A stretch of 9,134 nt of DNA from Paenibacillus sp. (GTDB taxonomy: Bacteria > Bacillota > Bacilli > Paenibacillales > NBRC-103111), in assembly GCA_029239545.1 (NCBI GenBank), contig JARBUQ010000143.1, forward strand, positions 1 through 9,134. The letters run 5' to 3'. Below the pieces are notes generated by a model, which did no database searches, was not told where the DNA came from, and saw only the letters and a program-made list of their open reading frames with translations. The translations under genes and the position numbers were made by a program. Shown one piece after another: positions 1 to 6,146 of this stretch (positions are counted from its first letter, which is position 1; every line of letters begins with the position of its first letter).

Positions 1-61
1 TCAATTCTTCCAAGGAGCCTGCAGTAGCGAGCAGCTCATATTTTACTTGTGTTCCTGACAA
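1..61 (-). CDS. Peptidase U32 family protein, N-terminal fragment
   Basis: Only the first 20 codons are inside the window; the gene continues past base 1. Reading from a TTG start at 61 gives SGTQVKYELLATAGSLEEL after the initiator, and the ELLATAGSLEEL stretch is the typical N-terminus of U32 peptidases (YrrN/YrrO-like), which often follow mltG in Bacillales. The TTG is chosen because AGAGGTGA lies 6 nt upstream; no ATG or GTG in this frame is as well placed. The gene begins 6 nt after the mltG stop, so the two are almost certainly co-transcribed. The U32 family includes peptidases and RNA/cofactor modification proteins, so the reaction cannot be assigned from this fragment. Family assignment rests on a short motif plus synteny. 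Confidence 0.7.
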   Translation of the reverse strand, partial: MSGTQVKYELLATAGSLEEL

Positions 62-67
62 AGGGAT

Positions 68-1144
68 TCACCTCTTCTTATTGCTTAACTCGATATTATC
101 CAGATGCTGCTGATACGTTTCTCCGAAATAATGAGATTGCGTACCATCCTTCTTCGTTACATAAAACAAATATTTGGTCTCAGCCGGGTACAAAACCGCC
201 TGTATTGACTTCAAGCTAGGACTGGCAATAGGCCCTGGCGGCAATCCAGGAATCTCATAAGTGTTATATGGGCTCTGAATTTGAAGGTCCTTTTCATAAA
301 GCCGTTCTTTGGGCTTGTCCAGCAAATACTGCACAGTCGCATCTATCTGCAGCTTCATATTCTGTTTGATCCGATTCAAGATTACACCAGCCACCAATGC
401 ACGCTCCTCATCGACAACTACCTCTCGCTCAACCAGGGAGGCAACAGTCATGAGCTCATGAAAATTAAGCCCTATCGCTTTTTGCTTCTCCTGCCAGTCG
501 GCAGGCAAGCTCTTAAGCTTATTATCCAGCTCCAGCAGCATACGCTCAATAATATCCTGCTCGGTGCTGTCCTTCTTCATCTCGTAAGTTTCCGGGAATA
601 AATACCCTTCCAGACGGTGCTTCATCGTGGGCACTTCTTGAATTAGTGCTACCCACGGATGCCTTTCTGCAAAAGCAGCTTTGGCATCTACCGCCTGAAG
701 AAATTTATCCCGATTCACTACACCTTGCGTACTGAGCTTGTCCGCAATCTGCAGAATTGTGAAGCCTTCAGGAATGGTGAATCGAAGCATCTCCGTCTTC
801 ACTGTATCCCCCTGATTCAGGCGGGCAATGATCTCATCCGGTGATTCACCTGGGCGAAATACATAATGTCCTGCCTGGAACCTCGAGCCCTCACCTTTAT
901 ACTTTAAGTATACTTTAAATACGAATGCATCGCGAATAAGTCCATTAAGTTCCAGTAAATCTGCAATCGATGATGATCCCGTTCCAGACTCAATATTAAC
1001 AGCTACTTCTTGTTCCTGCACTTCAACAGGCTTCATGGAAGAAGAGGCATACAAGCCTACACCTCCAACAGCTCCAACTCCTATTAATAGGAGTATCAGC
1101 AGAGTCAGCAGGACCCCTTTTACGCGGCTTCGTCGATTTTCCAT
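68..1144 (-). CDS. mltG: Endolytic murein transglycosylase MltG (YceG-like)
   Basis: This 358-residue membrane-anchored enzyme is expected to cut nascent glycan strands at the outer face of the membrane and release them from the synthase. Residues 10-32 form one hydrophobic segment after a basic cytoplasmic start (MENRRSRVKG). The YceG/MltG domain follows, with LEGYLFPETY at 178-187, the catalytic-Glu motif ASLVERE at 235-241 (E239, equivalent to E. coli E218), LQIDATVQY at 265-273, and the YNTYEIPGLPPGPIASPSL signature at 293-311. The reading frame stays open to 1396, but the ATG at 1144 is chosen: it has AGGAGAGG 3 nt upstream and starts just before the membrane segment, while the 84-residue extension has no family character and overlaps the upstream gene. 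Length fits the family. The next gene starts 6 nt downstream, suggesting an operon with it. Confidence 0.96.
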   Translation of the reverse strand: MENRRSRVKGVLLTLLILLLIGVGAVGGVGLYASSSMKPVEVQEQEVAVNIESGTGSSSIADLLELNGLIRDAFVFKVYLKYKGEGSRFQAGHYVFRPGESPDEIIARLNQGDTVKTEMLRFTIPEGFTILQIADKLSTQGVVNRDKFLQAVDAKAAFAERHPWVALIQEVPTMKHRLEGYLFPETYEMKKDSTEQDIIERMLLELDNKLKSLPADWQEKQKAIGLNFHELMTVASLVEREVVVDEERALVAGVILNRIKQNMKLQIDATVQYLLDKPKERLYEKDLQIQSPYNTYEIPGLPPGPIASPSLKSIQAVLYPAETKYLFYVTKKDGTQSHYFGETYQQHLDNIELSNKKR

Positions 1145-1174
1145 TTTCCTCTCCTCTTGGTTAGCCCATATCTT

Positions 1175-1197
1175 CACAAAATAACCCCACAAAATAA
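1175..1197. repeat. 10-bp tandem direct repeat upstream of mltG
   Basis: On the minus strand the decamer TTATTTTGTG occurs twice, at 1197-1188 and 1184-1175, separated by GGG (period 13 bp). It lies 31 to 53 bp upstream of the mltG start codon. Just upstream on the same strand is a weak 5-bp stem (CGGAG, 1223-1219, with CTCCG, 1205-1201). A TATTAT hexamer overlaps the first repeat copy and could be a -10 element, but no matching -35 is visible. The repeat may be a regulator site or chance in T-rich sequence. It does not fit the WalR consensus (TGTWAH repeated with period 11). Confidence 0.35.
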
Positions 1198-1266
1198 TAA
1201 CGGAGCCTTCGAAGCACTCTCCGATACCTTTCGCGGGGACCCCAGAACTGAATATTGTGAGATGCG

Positions 1267-1294
1267 AAAAAGAGCGGTCAATTAACCTCCGCTC
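1267..1294 (-). terminator. Rho-independent terminator after the DUF1292 gene
   Basis: On the minus strand GAGCGG (1294-1289) pairs with CCGCTC (1277-1272) across an 11-nt loop, followed directly by five T (1271-1267). It sits 8 nt after the stop of the second DUF1292 gene and 122 bp before mltG, so it probably ends the ireB-ruvX-DUF1292 transcript at least partly. The stem is only 6 bp with an open loop, so read-through to mltG is plausible. Confidence 0.65.
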
Positions 1295-1301
1295 GATCGT
1301 C

Positions 1302-1610
1302 TTATTCCTTCGATGGATACATCCGATCATCGACAAGCTCGGAGATCGTCTCCCACTCATCATCATCTTCGATCGTCTGCAATTCCGGTTCTTCACCTGG
1401 CTTTACTATTACCTTGAACAAAGCAACCTCATGTTCTTTTCGAAGCGCCTCGGACTGCAGAGCCGTATAGGTCTGGGACTCGAACGTAAACTCGGTAATG
1501 ATGCGATGAACGGTTGACTCGCCTTGCTCATCGAACAACACGATGTCCTTCCCATATATATCCCTAAGGGTTGTCACCTCAGTCGCATTCAAAAATCCAT
1601 TCGCACTCAT
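1302..1610 (-). CDS. DUF1292 family protein, second tandem copy
   Basis: A 102-residue acidic protein of the DUF1292 family; function unknown. Its N-terminal half (about residues 14-60, TLRDIYGKDIVLFDEQGE onward) and its C-terminal TIEDDDEWETISELVDD match the layout of the neighbouring DUF1292 protein, whose C-terminus has TIEDEAEWDMVEETFN. The two appear to be diverged tandem duplicates. The ATG at 1610 overlaps the TGA of the preceding gene by 4 nt (ATGA), with GAGGAT about 10 nt upstream, suggesting translational coupling. A terminator follows. The copies differ a lot: this one is less acidic, has a positively charged middle (SEALRKEHEVALFKVIVK) and ends RMYPSKE. Confidence 0.85.
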   Translation of the reverse strand: MSANGFLNATEVTTLRDIYGKDIVLFDEQGESTVHRIITEFTFESQTYTALQSEALRKEHEVALFKVIVKPGEEPELQTIEDDDEWETISELVDDRMYPSKE

Positions 1611-1912
1611 TTTTCATTATCCTCTTCTTCAAGCTCGGCTACCAATGTATTAAAAGTCTCTTCGACCATATCCCATTCAGCTTCATCTTCAATCGTGAAC
1701 AGTTGAAGATCGTCTCCGTCTTCTTCGTAACGGAACGCGTATACCTCATCCGTCTCTTCCTCGTCACCGTTAACAGGAACAACCATCATATATTTCTTAT
1801 CCGAGTCGTCCATCTCAAATTTCATGATGACTTCGAATTCTTCTTCATTGCCTTCTTCATCCGGAATAAAAATAATTTCCGGTTCTTCTAGGTTCTTGTT
1901 GTCGTTAGACAT
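1607..1912 (-). CDS. yrzB: DUF1292 family protein (YrzB-like), first tandem copy
   Basis: A 101-residue, very acidic soluble protein of the DUF1292 family, the counterpart by position of B. subtilis YrzB next to yrrK (ruvX). Visible traits are a Glu/Asp-rich start (EEPEIIFIPDEEGNEEEF), a central YMMVVPVN segment, the EVYAFRYEEDGDD block and the terminal TIEDEAEWDMVEETFNTLV signature. No catalytic motif is seen and function is unknown. A GTG at 1924 is also in frame and overlaps the ruvX stop, but it lies inside the Shine-Dalgarno sequence AGGTGAGGTG, so the ATG at 1912 (8 nt spacing from AGGTGA) is taken. The gene begins 8 nt after the ruvX stop and overlaps the next gene by 4 nt, so it is inside an operon. 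Confidence 0.88.
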   Translation of the reverse strand: MSNDNKNLEEPEIIFIPDEEGNEEEFEVIMKFEMDDSDKKYMMVVPVNGDEEETDEVYAFRYEEDGDDLQLFTIEDEAEWDMVEETFNTLVAELEEEDNEK

Positions 1913-1920
1913 AGTACACC

Positions 1921-2340
1921 TCACCTTTTCGATTTGTAGTCCAAAAAGCCTTGCAAAATCAACACAGCTGCCATCTTGTCAATAACCAGCTTGCGTTTCT
2001 TTCGACTTACATCAGCTTCTATTAACGTGCGTTGTGCAGAAACCGTTGTTAGCCTTTCATCCCAAAGGTGTACAGCCAGCTCGAACTTGTTTTGCAGCGT
2101 TAAAGCAAATTCCTTGCAAATTTCTCCTCTTGGACCTATGGTGCCATTCATATTCTTCGGAAGCCCAAGCACAATCTCGGTAACGCTATATTCCTTAGCG
2201 ATTTGTTCCAGCCGGGCCAGATCATCCTCGGGTTTCTTCCTCCGGATGGTCTCCAGTCCTTGCGCGGTCCAGCCGAATTCATCGCTTACTGCCACACCAA
2301 TTGTTTTGTCTCCATAATCAAGTCCCATGATTCTTATCAT
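1921..2340 (-). CDS. ruvX: RuvX/YqgF family Holliday junction resolvase-like nuclease
   Basis: A 139-residue RNase H-fold protein (YrrK/YqgF). Members act in pre-16S rRNA 5'-end processing and have been proposed as Holliday junction resolvases. The N-terminal IMGLDYGDKTIGVAVSDEFG carries the first acidic residue of the fold. Then come IVLGLPKNMNGTIGPRG, the WDERLTTVSAQ motif and the C-terminal DVSRKKRKLVIDKMAAVLILQ with the last catalytic acid (D in IDKMAA). The frame extends to 2382, but that extension runs back into ireB; the ATG at 2340 gives the usual MIRIMGLDYG start and the family's usual length. No good Shine-Dalgarno precedes it: the ireB stop is 1 nt upstream, so translation is probably coupled to ireB. 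Confidence 0.95.
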   Translation of the reverse strand: MIRIMGLDYGDKTIGVAVSDEFGWTAQGLETIRRKKPEDDLARLEQIAKEYSVTEIVLGLPKNMNGTIGPRGEICKEFALTLQNKFELAVHLWDERLTTVSAQRTLIEADVSRKKRKLVIDKMAAVLILQGFLDYKSKR

Positions 2341-2341
2341 G

Positions 2342-2602
2342 TTATTTGTTCTGCTGTAAATAGCTTCGTACCAGCTCTTCAATCAATTCGTCTCGCTCAC
2401 GCTTACGAATCAGGCTGCGCGCGTTGTTATGCCGCGGAATAAAAGCCGGGTCGCCAGAAAGCAAGTACCCCACAATCTGGTTGATCGGGTTGTAGCCCTT
2501 CTCTTGCAGCGCGTCGTATACAGCCAACAGCACTTCCTTGGACGATGTTTCTACGCCTTCAGGTGTTACATCGAATTTCATTGTTTTGTCCATATGGTTC
2601 AT
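2342..2602 (-). CDS. ireB: IreB family regulatory phosphoprotein (UPF0297, YrzL)
   Basis: An 86-residue small protein of the IreB/UPF0297 family. In Enterococcus faecalis IreB is a substrate of the PASTA kinase IreK and affects cephalosporin resistance. The family core is clear: AVYDALQEKGYNPINQIVGY, LLSGDPAFIPRHNNAR and IRKRERDELIEELVRSYL. Start choice: a TTG at 2608 is also in frame, but the ATG at 2602 has GGGGGTG 7 nt upstream and gives MNHMDKTMKFD, in register with the E. faecalis N-terminus. Thr7 is then at the position of one IreB phosphosite, while the other (Thr4 in E. faecalis) is Met4 here. It is the first gene of the tight ireB-ruvX-DUF1292-DUF1292 run. Confidence 0.94.
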   Translation of the reverse strand: MNHMDKTMKFDVTPEGVETSSKEVLLAVYDALQEKGYNPINQIVGYLLSGDPAFIPRHNNARSLIRKRERDELIEELVRSYLQQNK

Positions 2603-2629
2603 CGCCAAGCACCCCCGGTTCCTAAACCC

Positions 2630-2635
2630 ATTATA
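2630..2635 (-). promoter_or_regulatory. Candidate -10 element for the ireB operon
   Basis: A perfect TATAAT lies on the minus strand 28 nt before the ireB ATG, which would put the transcript start near 2622 and leave about 20 nt of leader with the GGGGGTG ribosome site. No acceptable -35 is found at 16-18 bp; the nearest TTGGCA is 23 bp upstream. It is therefore a weak or regulator-dependent promoter, or a chance match in AT-rich DNA. Confidence 0.35.
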
Positions 2636-2666
2636 ACCTCTATAACTGTATTATTCTCTGCCAATA

Positions 2667-2698
2667 GTAAAATTCCTGTTAAGTTCAGAAAATTTCAC
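2667..2698. repeat. AT-rich imperfect inverted repeat between alaS and ireB
   Basis: GTAAAATTCCTG (2667-2678) and CAGAAAATTTCAC (2686-2698) can pair as a 12-bp stem with two G-T pairs and one bulged base, with a 7-nt loop. It follows the alaS stop by about 30 nt on the minus strand. No T tract follows, so it is not a normal intrinsic terminator. It could stabilise the alaS 3' end, act weakly in termination, or bind a protein upstream of ireB. Confidence 0.35.
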
Positions 2699-2728
2699 AA
2701 ATTCGACCTCTTGACAGGCTAATAATAA

Positions 2729-5353
2729 TTAATCTTTTCCACCAATCAAGCGCTCTATTGCCTGAAGTGCTTCCTTGAGCTTCGACGGGTCCTTACCTCC
2801 GGCTTGCGCCATATCCGGGCGTCCGCCGCCGCCGCCGCCGCATATCGCAGCCGCTTCCTTGATCAGCTTGCCTGCGTGATGGCCAAGTGCGATGAGATCT
2901 GGCGTAACAGCCGCGACAAGGTTCACCTTGTCCTCGCTGACTGCGCCAAGCACGATCACCGCAGAGCCCAGCTTCGCTTTGGTCTGATCGACGATCGAGC
3001 GAAGCGATTCCATATCGCCTGCGTTCACTTGAGCGGTTAACAGTGTGATCCCACCTACAAGCTTCGCCTGGTCGGTTAGCGAGCCAGCCTCTACTGTACT
3101 CAGCTTGCCGCGCAGTGATTCGTTCTCACGGCCAAGCTCCTTCAGCTGCTGGAGCAATCCTTCTACACGCTTAGGCACATCGGTTACGCCTGCCTTCAGC
3201 AAACCTGCTGATTCCTTGAGAATATGGAGCTGCTGCTCCATATATAAGTAAGCGCCTCGTCCCGTAACTGCCTCAATACGGCGAACCCCGGAACCAATAC
3301 CGCTCTCGCTGATGATTTTGAACAGGCCAATCTCTGCCGTATTACGCACATGACAGCCGCCGCATAACTCCAAGCTGTAGTCGCCTACTTGCACTACCCG
3401 TACCTCATCGCCATATTTCTCGCCGAATAGCGCCATCGCCCCCATCGCCTTGGCTTCAGCAATTGCTTTTTGCTCGGTTACGACTGCAGTCTGCTTCCAT
3501 ATTTGCTCATTAACCTTACGCTCGATCTCAGCCAACTCTTCGCTTGTGATGCTGCCAAAATGGGAGAAGTCGAAGCGCAACCGGTCAGGCTCTACCAAAG
3601 ATCCGGCTTGATTAACATGCTCGCCTAAAACTTGCTTTAACGCTTTGTGCAGCAGATGGGTAGCCGTATGATTCTTCACAGTAGCTTCCCGCAAGGAAGA
3701 AGATACTTCCGCTGTTACAGCCTCTCCTGCACGAATCGTCCCTTTGGTAATCGCAACTGTATGCACATGCTGTCCATTAGGGGCTTTGAACACCTCATCA
3801 ACGGAAGCCTCTGCACCATTACTCCGAATAACGCCGTGGTCACTCACTTGTCCTCCGCTCTCCGCGTAGAAAGGAGTCCGATCCAGCACGATCTGGCATA
3901 CTTCGCCTGCACCGATAATATCGACGAATTCATTATTATGAATAATCGCCGTTACTTTAGAAGTTGTTACCAAATCAGTATAACCAACAAACTCACTTTT
4001 AACCGTAAAATCAGCCAGCGCACCGCCCTGTACCTTCATGCTGCCTGTGTCCTGACGAGCGGAACGCGCACGCTTGCGCTGCTCCTCCATCTCACTTTCG
4101 AACCCGTCACGATCGACAGTTAAACCATTCTCTACAGCAAAATCCTCTGTCAAATCTAGAGGGAACCCGTAAGTGTCATATAACTTGAAGGCATTTGCCC
4201 CATTAATGAAAGTAACTCCAGCCTGACGCGCATCTGCAATCATTCCACCTAGAATGGCGAGACCGTCCGACAACGTCTCATGGAAACGCTCCTCTTCGGT
4301 ACGAATAACCTTCTCAATAAATTCACGCTTCTCTACTATTTCCGGATAGTACATCCCCATCACTTCACCCACAATAGGGGTCAATTGATATAAGAATGGT
4401 TTCTCCATCCCCAATACTTTGCCATAGCGGACTGCCCGTCGAAGCAAACGTCTCATTACATAACCACGTCCCTCATTCGAAGGCAGCACACCGTCACCTA
4501 TGGTGAACGCTACCGTACGGATATGGTCGGCAATAACCTTGAGGGCAATATCGAACTGCTCATTCTCGCCATATTTGATTCCGGCCAGCTTGCAAGTATG
4601 TTGGATCATGGGCTGGAACAGGTCCGTGTCGAAGTTGGAATCCACATCCTGAAGGATCGATGCAAAACGCTCCAAGCCGGCTCCAGTATCGATATTTTTG
4701 TTCGGCAGCGGGGTGTAGCTTCCATCTTTGTTATGGTTAAATTGTGAGAACACGAGATTCCATACTTCCAGGAAACGTTCGTTCTCTCCGCCTGGCCAGC
4801 ATTCCGGGTCATTCAAGTCCCCGTACTTGTCACCGCGATCATAGAAAATCTCGGTACAAGGACCGCAAGGACCTTCTCCGATATCCCAAAAATTCTCCTC
4901 CAGCTTATAAATGCGCTCCTGGGGAATACCAATCTTCTCATTCCAGAACTTGAATGCCTCTTCATCCTCCGGATATACCGTTACGGACAGACGATTCGGA
5001 TCGAATCCAATCCACTTCGGATCGGTCAGAAATTCCCAAGCCCAAGTTATCGTTTCTTCCTTAAAGTAGTCGCCAATGGAGAAGTTGCCCAACATCTCGA
5101 AAAAAGTGTGATGGCGGCGTGTCTTCCCTACGTTCTCAATATCATTGGTACGAATGCACTTCTGTGAATTGGCAATCCGCGGATTCTCTGGTTTAACGCG
5201 ACCGTCGAAGTAAGCTTTAAGCGGTGCCATACCTGCATTGATCCACAATAGGGATGGATCGTTATGCGGCACAAGTGATGCGCTTGGCTCAATCTTATGT
5301 CCCTTTCCTGCAAAAAACTCCAACCATTTGCTACGAATTTCACTTGCTTTCAT
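2729..5353 (-). CDS. alaS: Alanyl-tRNA synthetase
   Basis: An 874-residue class II synthetase that charges tRNA-Ala in the cytoplasm. The catalytic domain (about 1-440) has NAGMAPLKAYF near residue 40, RRHHTFFEMLGNFSIGDYF at 79-97, ENFWDIGEGPCGPCTEIFYD at 153-172, and the motif-3 region NEGRGYVMRRLLRRAVRYGK at 293-312. The editing domain has the metal site HTATH (H562, H566) and CGGCH (C664, H668). The C-terminal DHHA1 region ends with the glycine run before RPDMAQAGGKDPSKL. Length is normal and nothing is missing. The ATG at 5353 sits 9 nt from GGAGG; an adjacent GTG at 5356 (6 nt from GGAGG) is an equal alternative that adds one residue. Expression is controlled by the T-box leader upstream. 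Confidence 0.98.
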   Translation of the reverse strand: MKASEIRSKWLEFFAGKGHKIEPSASLVPHNDPSLLWINAGMAPLKAYFDGRVKPENPRIANSQKCIRTNDIENVGKTRRHHTFFEMLGNFSIGDYFKEETITWAWEFLTDPKWIGFDPNRLSVTVYPEDEEAFKFWNEKIGIPQERIYKLEENFWDIGEGPCGPCTEIFYDRGDKYGDLNDPECWPGGENERFLEVWNLVFSQFNHNKDGSYTPLPNKNIDTGAGLERFASILQDVDSNFDTDLFQPMIQHTCKLAGIKYGENEQFDIALKVIADHIRTVAFTIGDGVLPSNEGRGYVMRRLLRRAVRYGKVLGMEKPFLYQLTPIVGEVMGMYYPEIVEKREFIEKVIRTEEERFHETLSDGLAILGGMIADARQAGVTFINGANAFKLYDTYGFPLDLTEDFAVENGLTVDRDGFESEMEEQRKRARSARQDTGSMKVQGGALADFTVKSEFVGYTDLVTTSKVTAIIHNNEFVDIIGAGEVCQIVLDRTPFYAESGGQVSDHGVIRSNGAEASVDEVFKAPNGQHVHTVAITKGTIRAGEAVTAEVSSSLREATVKNHTATHLLHKALKQVLGEHVNQAGSLVEPDRLRFDFSHFGSITSEELAEIERKVNEQIWKQTAVVTEQKAIAEAKAMGAMALFGEKYGDEVRVVQVGDYSLELCGGCHVRNTAEIGLFKIISESGIGSGVRRIEAVTGRGAYLYMEQQLHILKESAGLLKAGVTDVPKRVEGLLQQLKELGRENESLRGKLSTVEAGSLTDQAKLVGGITLLTAQVNAGDMESLRSIVDQTKAKLGSAVIVLGAVSEDKVNLVAAVTPDLIALGHHAGKLIKEAAAICGGGGGGRPDMAQAGGKDPSKLKEALQAIERLIGGKD

Positions 5354-5416
5354 CACTTGCAGCCTCCAATGGAATGAATTTCAGTCTTTTCCCCAAGCTT
5401 ACATACACATATTACG

Positions 5417-5454
5417 AAAAAAACACAAAAACCCGCCCCTGAAGCAGGGACGAG
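5417..5454 (-). terminator. T-box attenuator (conditional intrinsic terminator)
   Basis: CTCGTCCCTG (5454-5445) pairs over a CTT loop with CAGGGGCGGG (5441-5432) in a 10-bp stem with two G-U pairs. A T-rich tract (5431-5417, interrupted by two G) follows. Part of its 5' arm (CCCTG) is also the 3' arm of the antiterminator, which gives the switch. It lies 63 nt before the alaS start codon. Confidence 0.95.
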
Positions 5455-5711
5455 TTCAACTCGCGGTACCACCCTGGTTATTGCGAGACAACCATAGTTG
5501 CCTGCTTGCAATCGCCTTTGTAAGGTTATTAACGGTTACCAACCGGCGGGTTTAGTGCCCGCACTCTGAAATTAGCGTTCAGCCGATCTTCTTAAGAAAA
5601 GCTCTCTCACCACGGTGCTTCCCTATAGGGATTGCCGGAGCTTTCTCTCTTGCCTAAGGACTGCGGCCTACTTGATTTCGTCCACGTGTTAACCATATGA
5701 TCATGCTTATC
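5417..5711 (-). promoter_or_regulatory. T-box riboswitch leader (tRNA-Ala) of alaS
   Basis: Uncharged tRNA-Ala is expected to bind this leader and prevent termination, raising alaS expression. The T-box sequence AACCAGGGTGGTACCGCG is at 5479-5462, with UGGU (5471-5468) to pair with the tRNA ACCA end. In Stem I, GAAAU (5679-5675) pairs with AUUUC (5572-5568), and GGCCG (5668-5664) pairs with CGGCU (5585-5581). Between them the internal loop has AGUA (5672-5669) on the 5' side and GCU (5576-5574, an alanine codon) followed by A on the 3' side: a textbook specifier loop. A GCGGG/CCCGC hairpin and a Stem III hairpin (GGCAAC with GGTTGTC) follow. The antiterminator pairs CAGGG with CCCTG around a CGAGTTGAACTCG hairpin and excludes the terminator. 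The 5' end is inferred from the promoter. Confidence 0.97.
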
Positions 5712-5717
5712 TCAATT

Positions 5718-5747
5718 ATTATACGGAGATGCTGGATATGTTGTCAA
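5718..5747 (-). promoter_or_regulatory. Sigma-A promoter of alaS
   Basis: TTGACA (5747-5742) and TATAAT (5723-5718) are both perfect consensus hexamers, spaced 18 bp, on the minus strand. The start of transcription is predicted near 5711, just before the T-box Stem I. The -35 box begins one base after the stop codon of the hpt gene. Confidence 0.9.
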
Positions 5748-5748
5748 C

Positions 5749-6084
5749 TTATGTCGTAACGATCGCTTCACAATCAGCCAGCTTCGCGGGCAGCTGTTCA
5801 ATGAGCGTCTCTGCCGCCTGCATATCTTCTCGTTCCAGAATCGCAATTAAGGCTTCACAAATTTGGTGCATTGGTTCAAAATGGATAGTAAGCGCAACAC
5901 CCTTCATGGTGTGAATTTGCAAATAAATCGCTTTTGCTGCGGCTGCGCTCTGGATACGTCCTGCTTTCCATTCCGCAAGCGTCAATTGTACTTCTGTAAT
6001 ACGTGGAGCTGCGTCCTTTATGTACATTTGTTGGGACATCTTGATGATTCGGTTCAGCTTGGCTTCAAACTCAGGATTCGACAT
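5749..6084 (-). CDS. Stand-alone Hpt (histidine phosphotransfer) domain protein
   Basis: A 111-residue soluble, mostly helical protein that looks like a single Hpt domain, the kind that relays phosphate between receiver domains. The key motif is IHTMKGVAL at 57-65: H58 is the predicted phospho-accepting histidine, with the expected K61-G62. The segment after it (HFEPMHQICEALIAILE) resembles the following helix of Hpt four-helix bundles. Val63 replaces the common Ser/Ala. There is no kinase, membrane or output domain. The ATG at 6084 has GGAGG 9 nt upstream. It is divergent from a lone receiver gene 62 bp away, its likely partner; no sensor kinase is in the window. No terminator separates its stop from the alaS promoter and T-box, so its transcripts should run into that leader. 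Confidence 0.85.
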   Translation of the reverse strand: MSNPEFEAKLNRIIKMSQQMYIKDAAPRITEVQLTLAEWKAGRIQSAAAAKAIYLQIHTMKGVALTIHFEPMHQICEALIAILEREDMQAAETLIEQLPAKLADCEAIVTT

Positions 6085-6146
6085 AAGTCGGTTCCTCCTT
6101 CACAAGTAAATGTATGTGTTATTCATGCACAGAAAGGAATTACCAG

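Noticed and set aside
1145..1396. N-terminal extension of the mltG frame to 1396
   Set aside because: The 84 extra residues overlap the DUF1292 gene and its terminator, show no family character and would bury the membrane anchor; a strong ribosome site supports 1144.
2823..2841. (GCC)n triplet tract as a slippage or phase-variation site
   Set aside because: It encodes the conserved glycine run near the AlaRS C-terminus, and triplet changes would stay in frame; it is normal for the family.
3647..4123. 158-codon plus-strand frame inside alaS
   Set aside because: Antisense to a conserved AlaRS region, with composition typical of a shadow frame and no recognisable motif.
6085..6146. Promoters in the 62-bp divergent gap between the hpt and receiver genes
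   Set aside because: No pair of hexamers with acceptable spacing is visible on either strand; promoters may lie inside the opposite coding regions.
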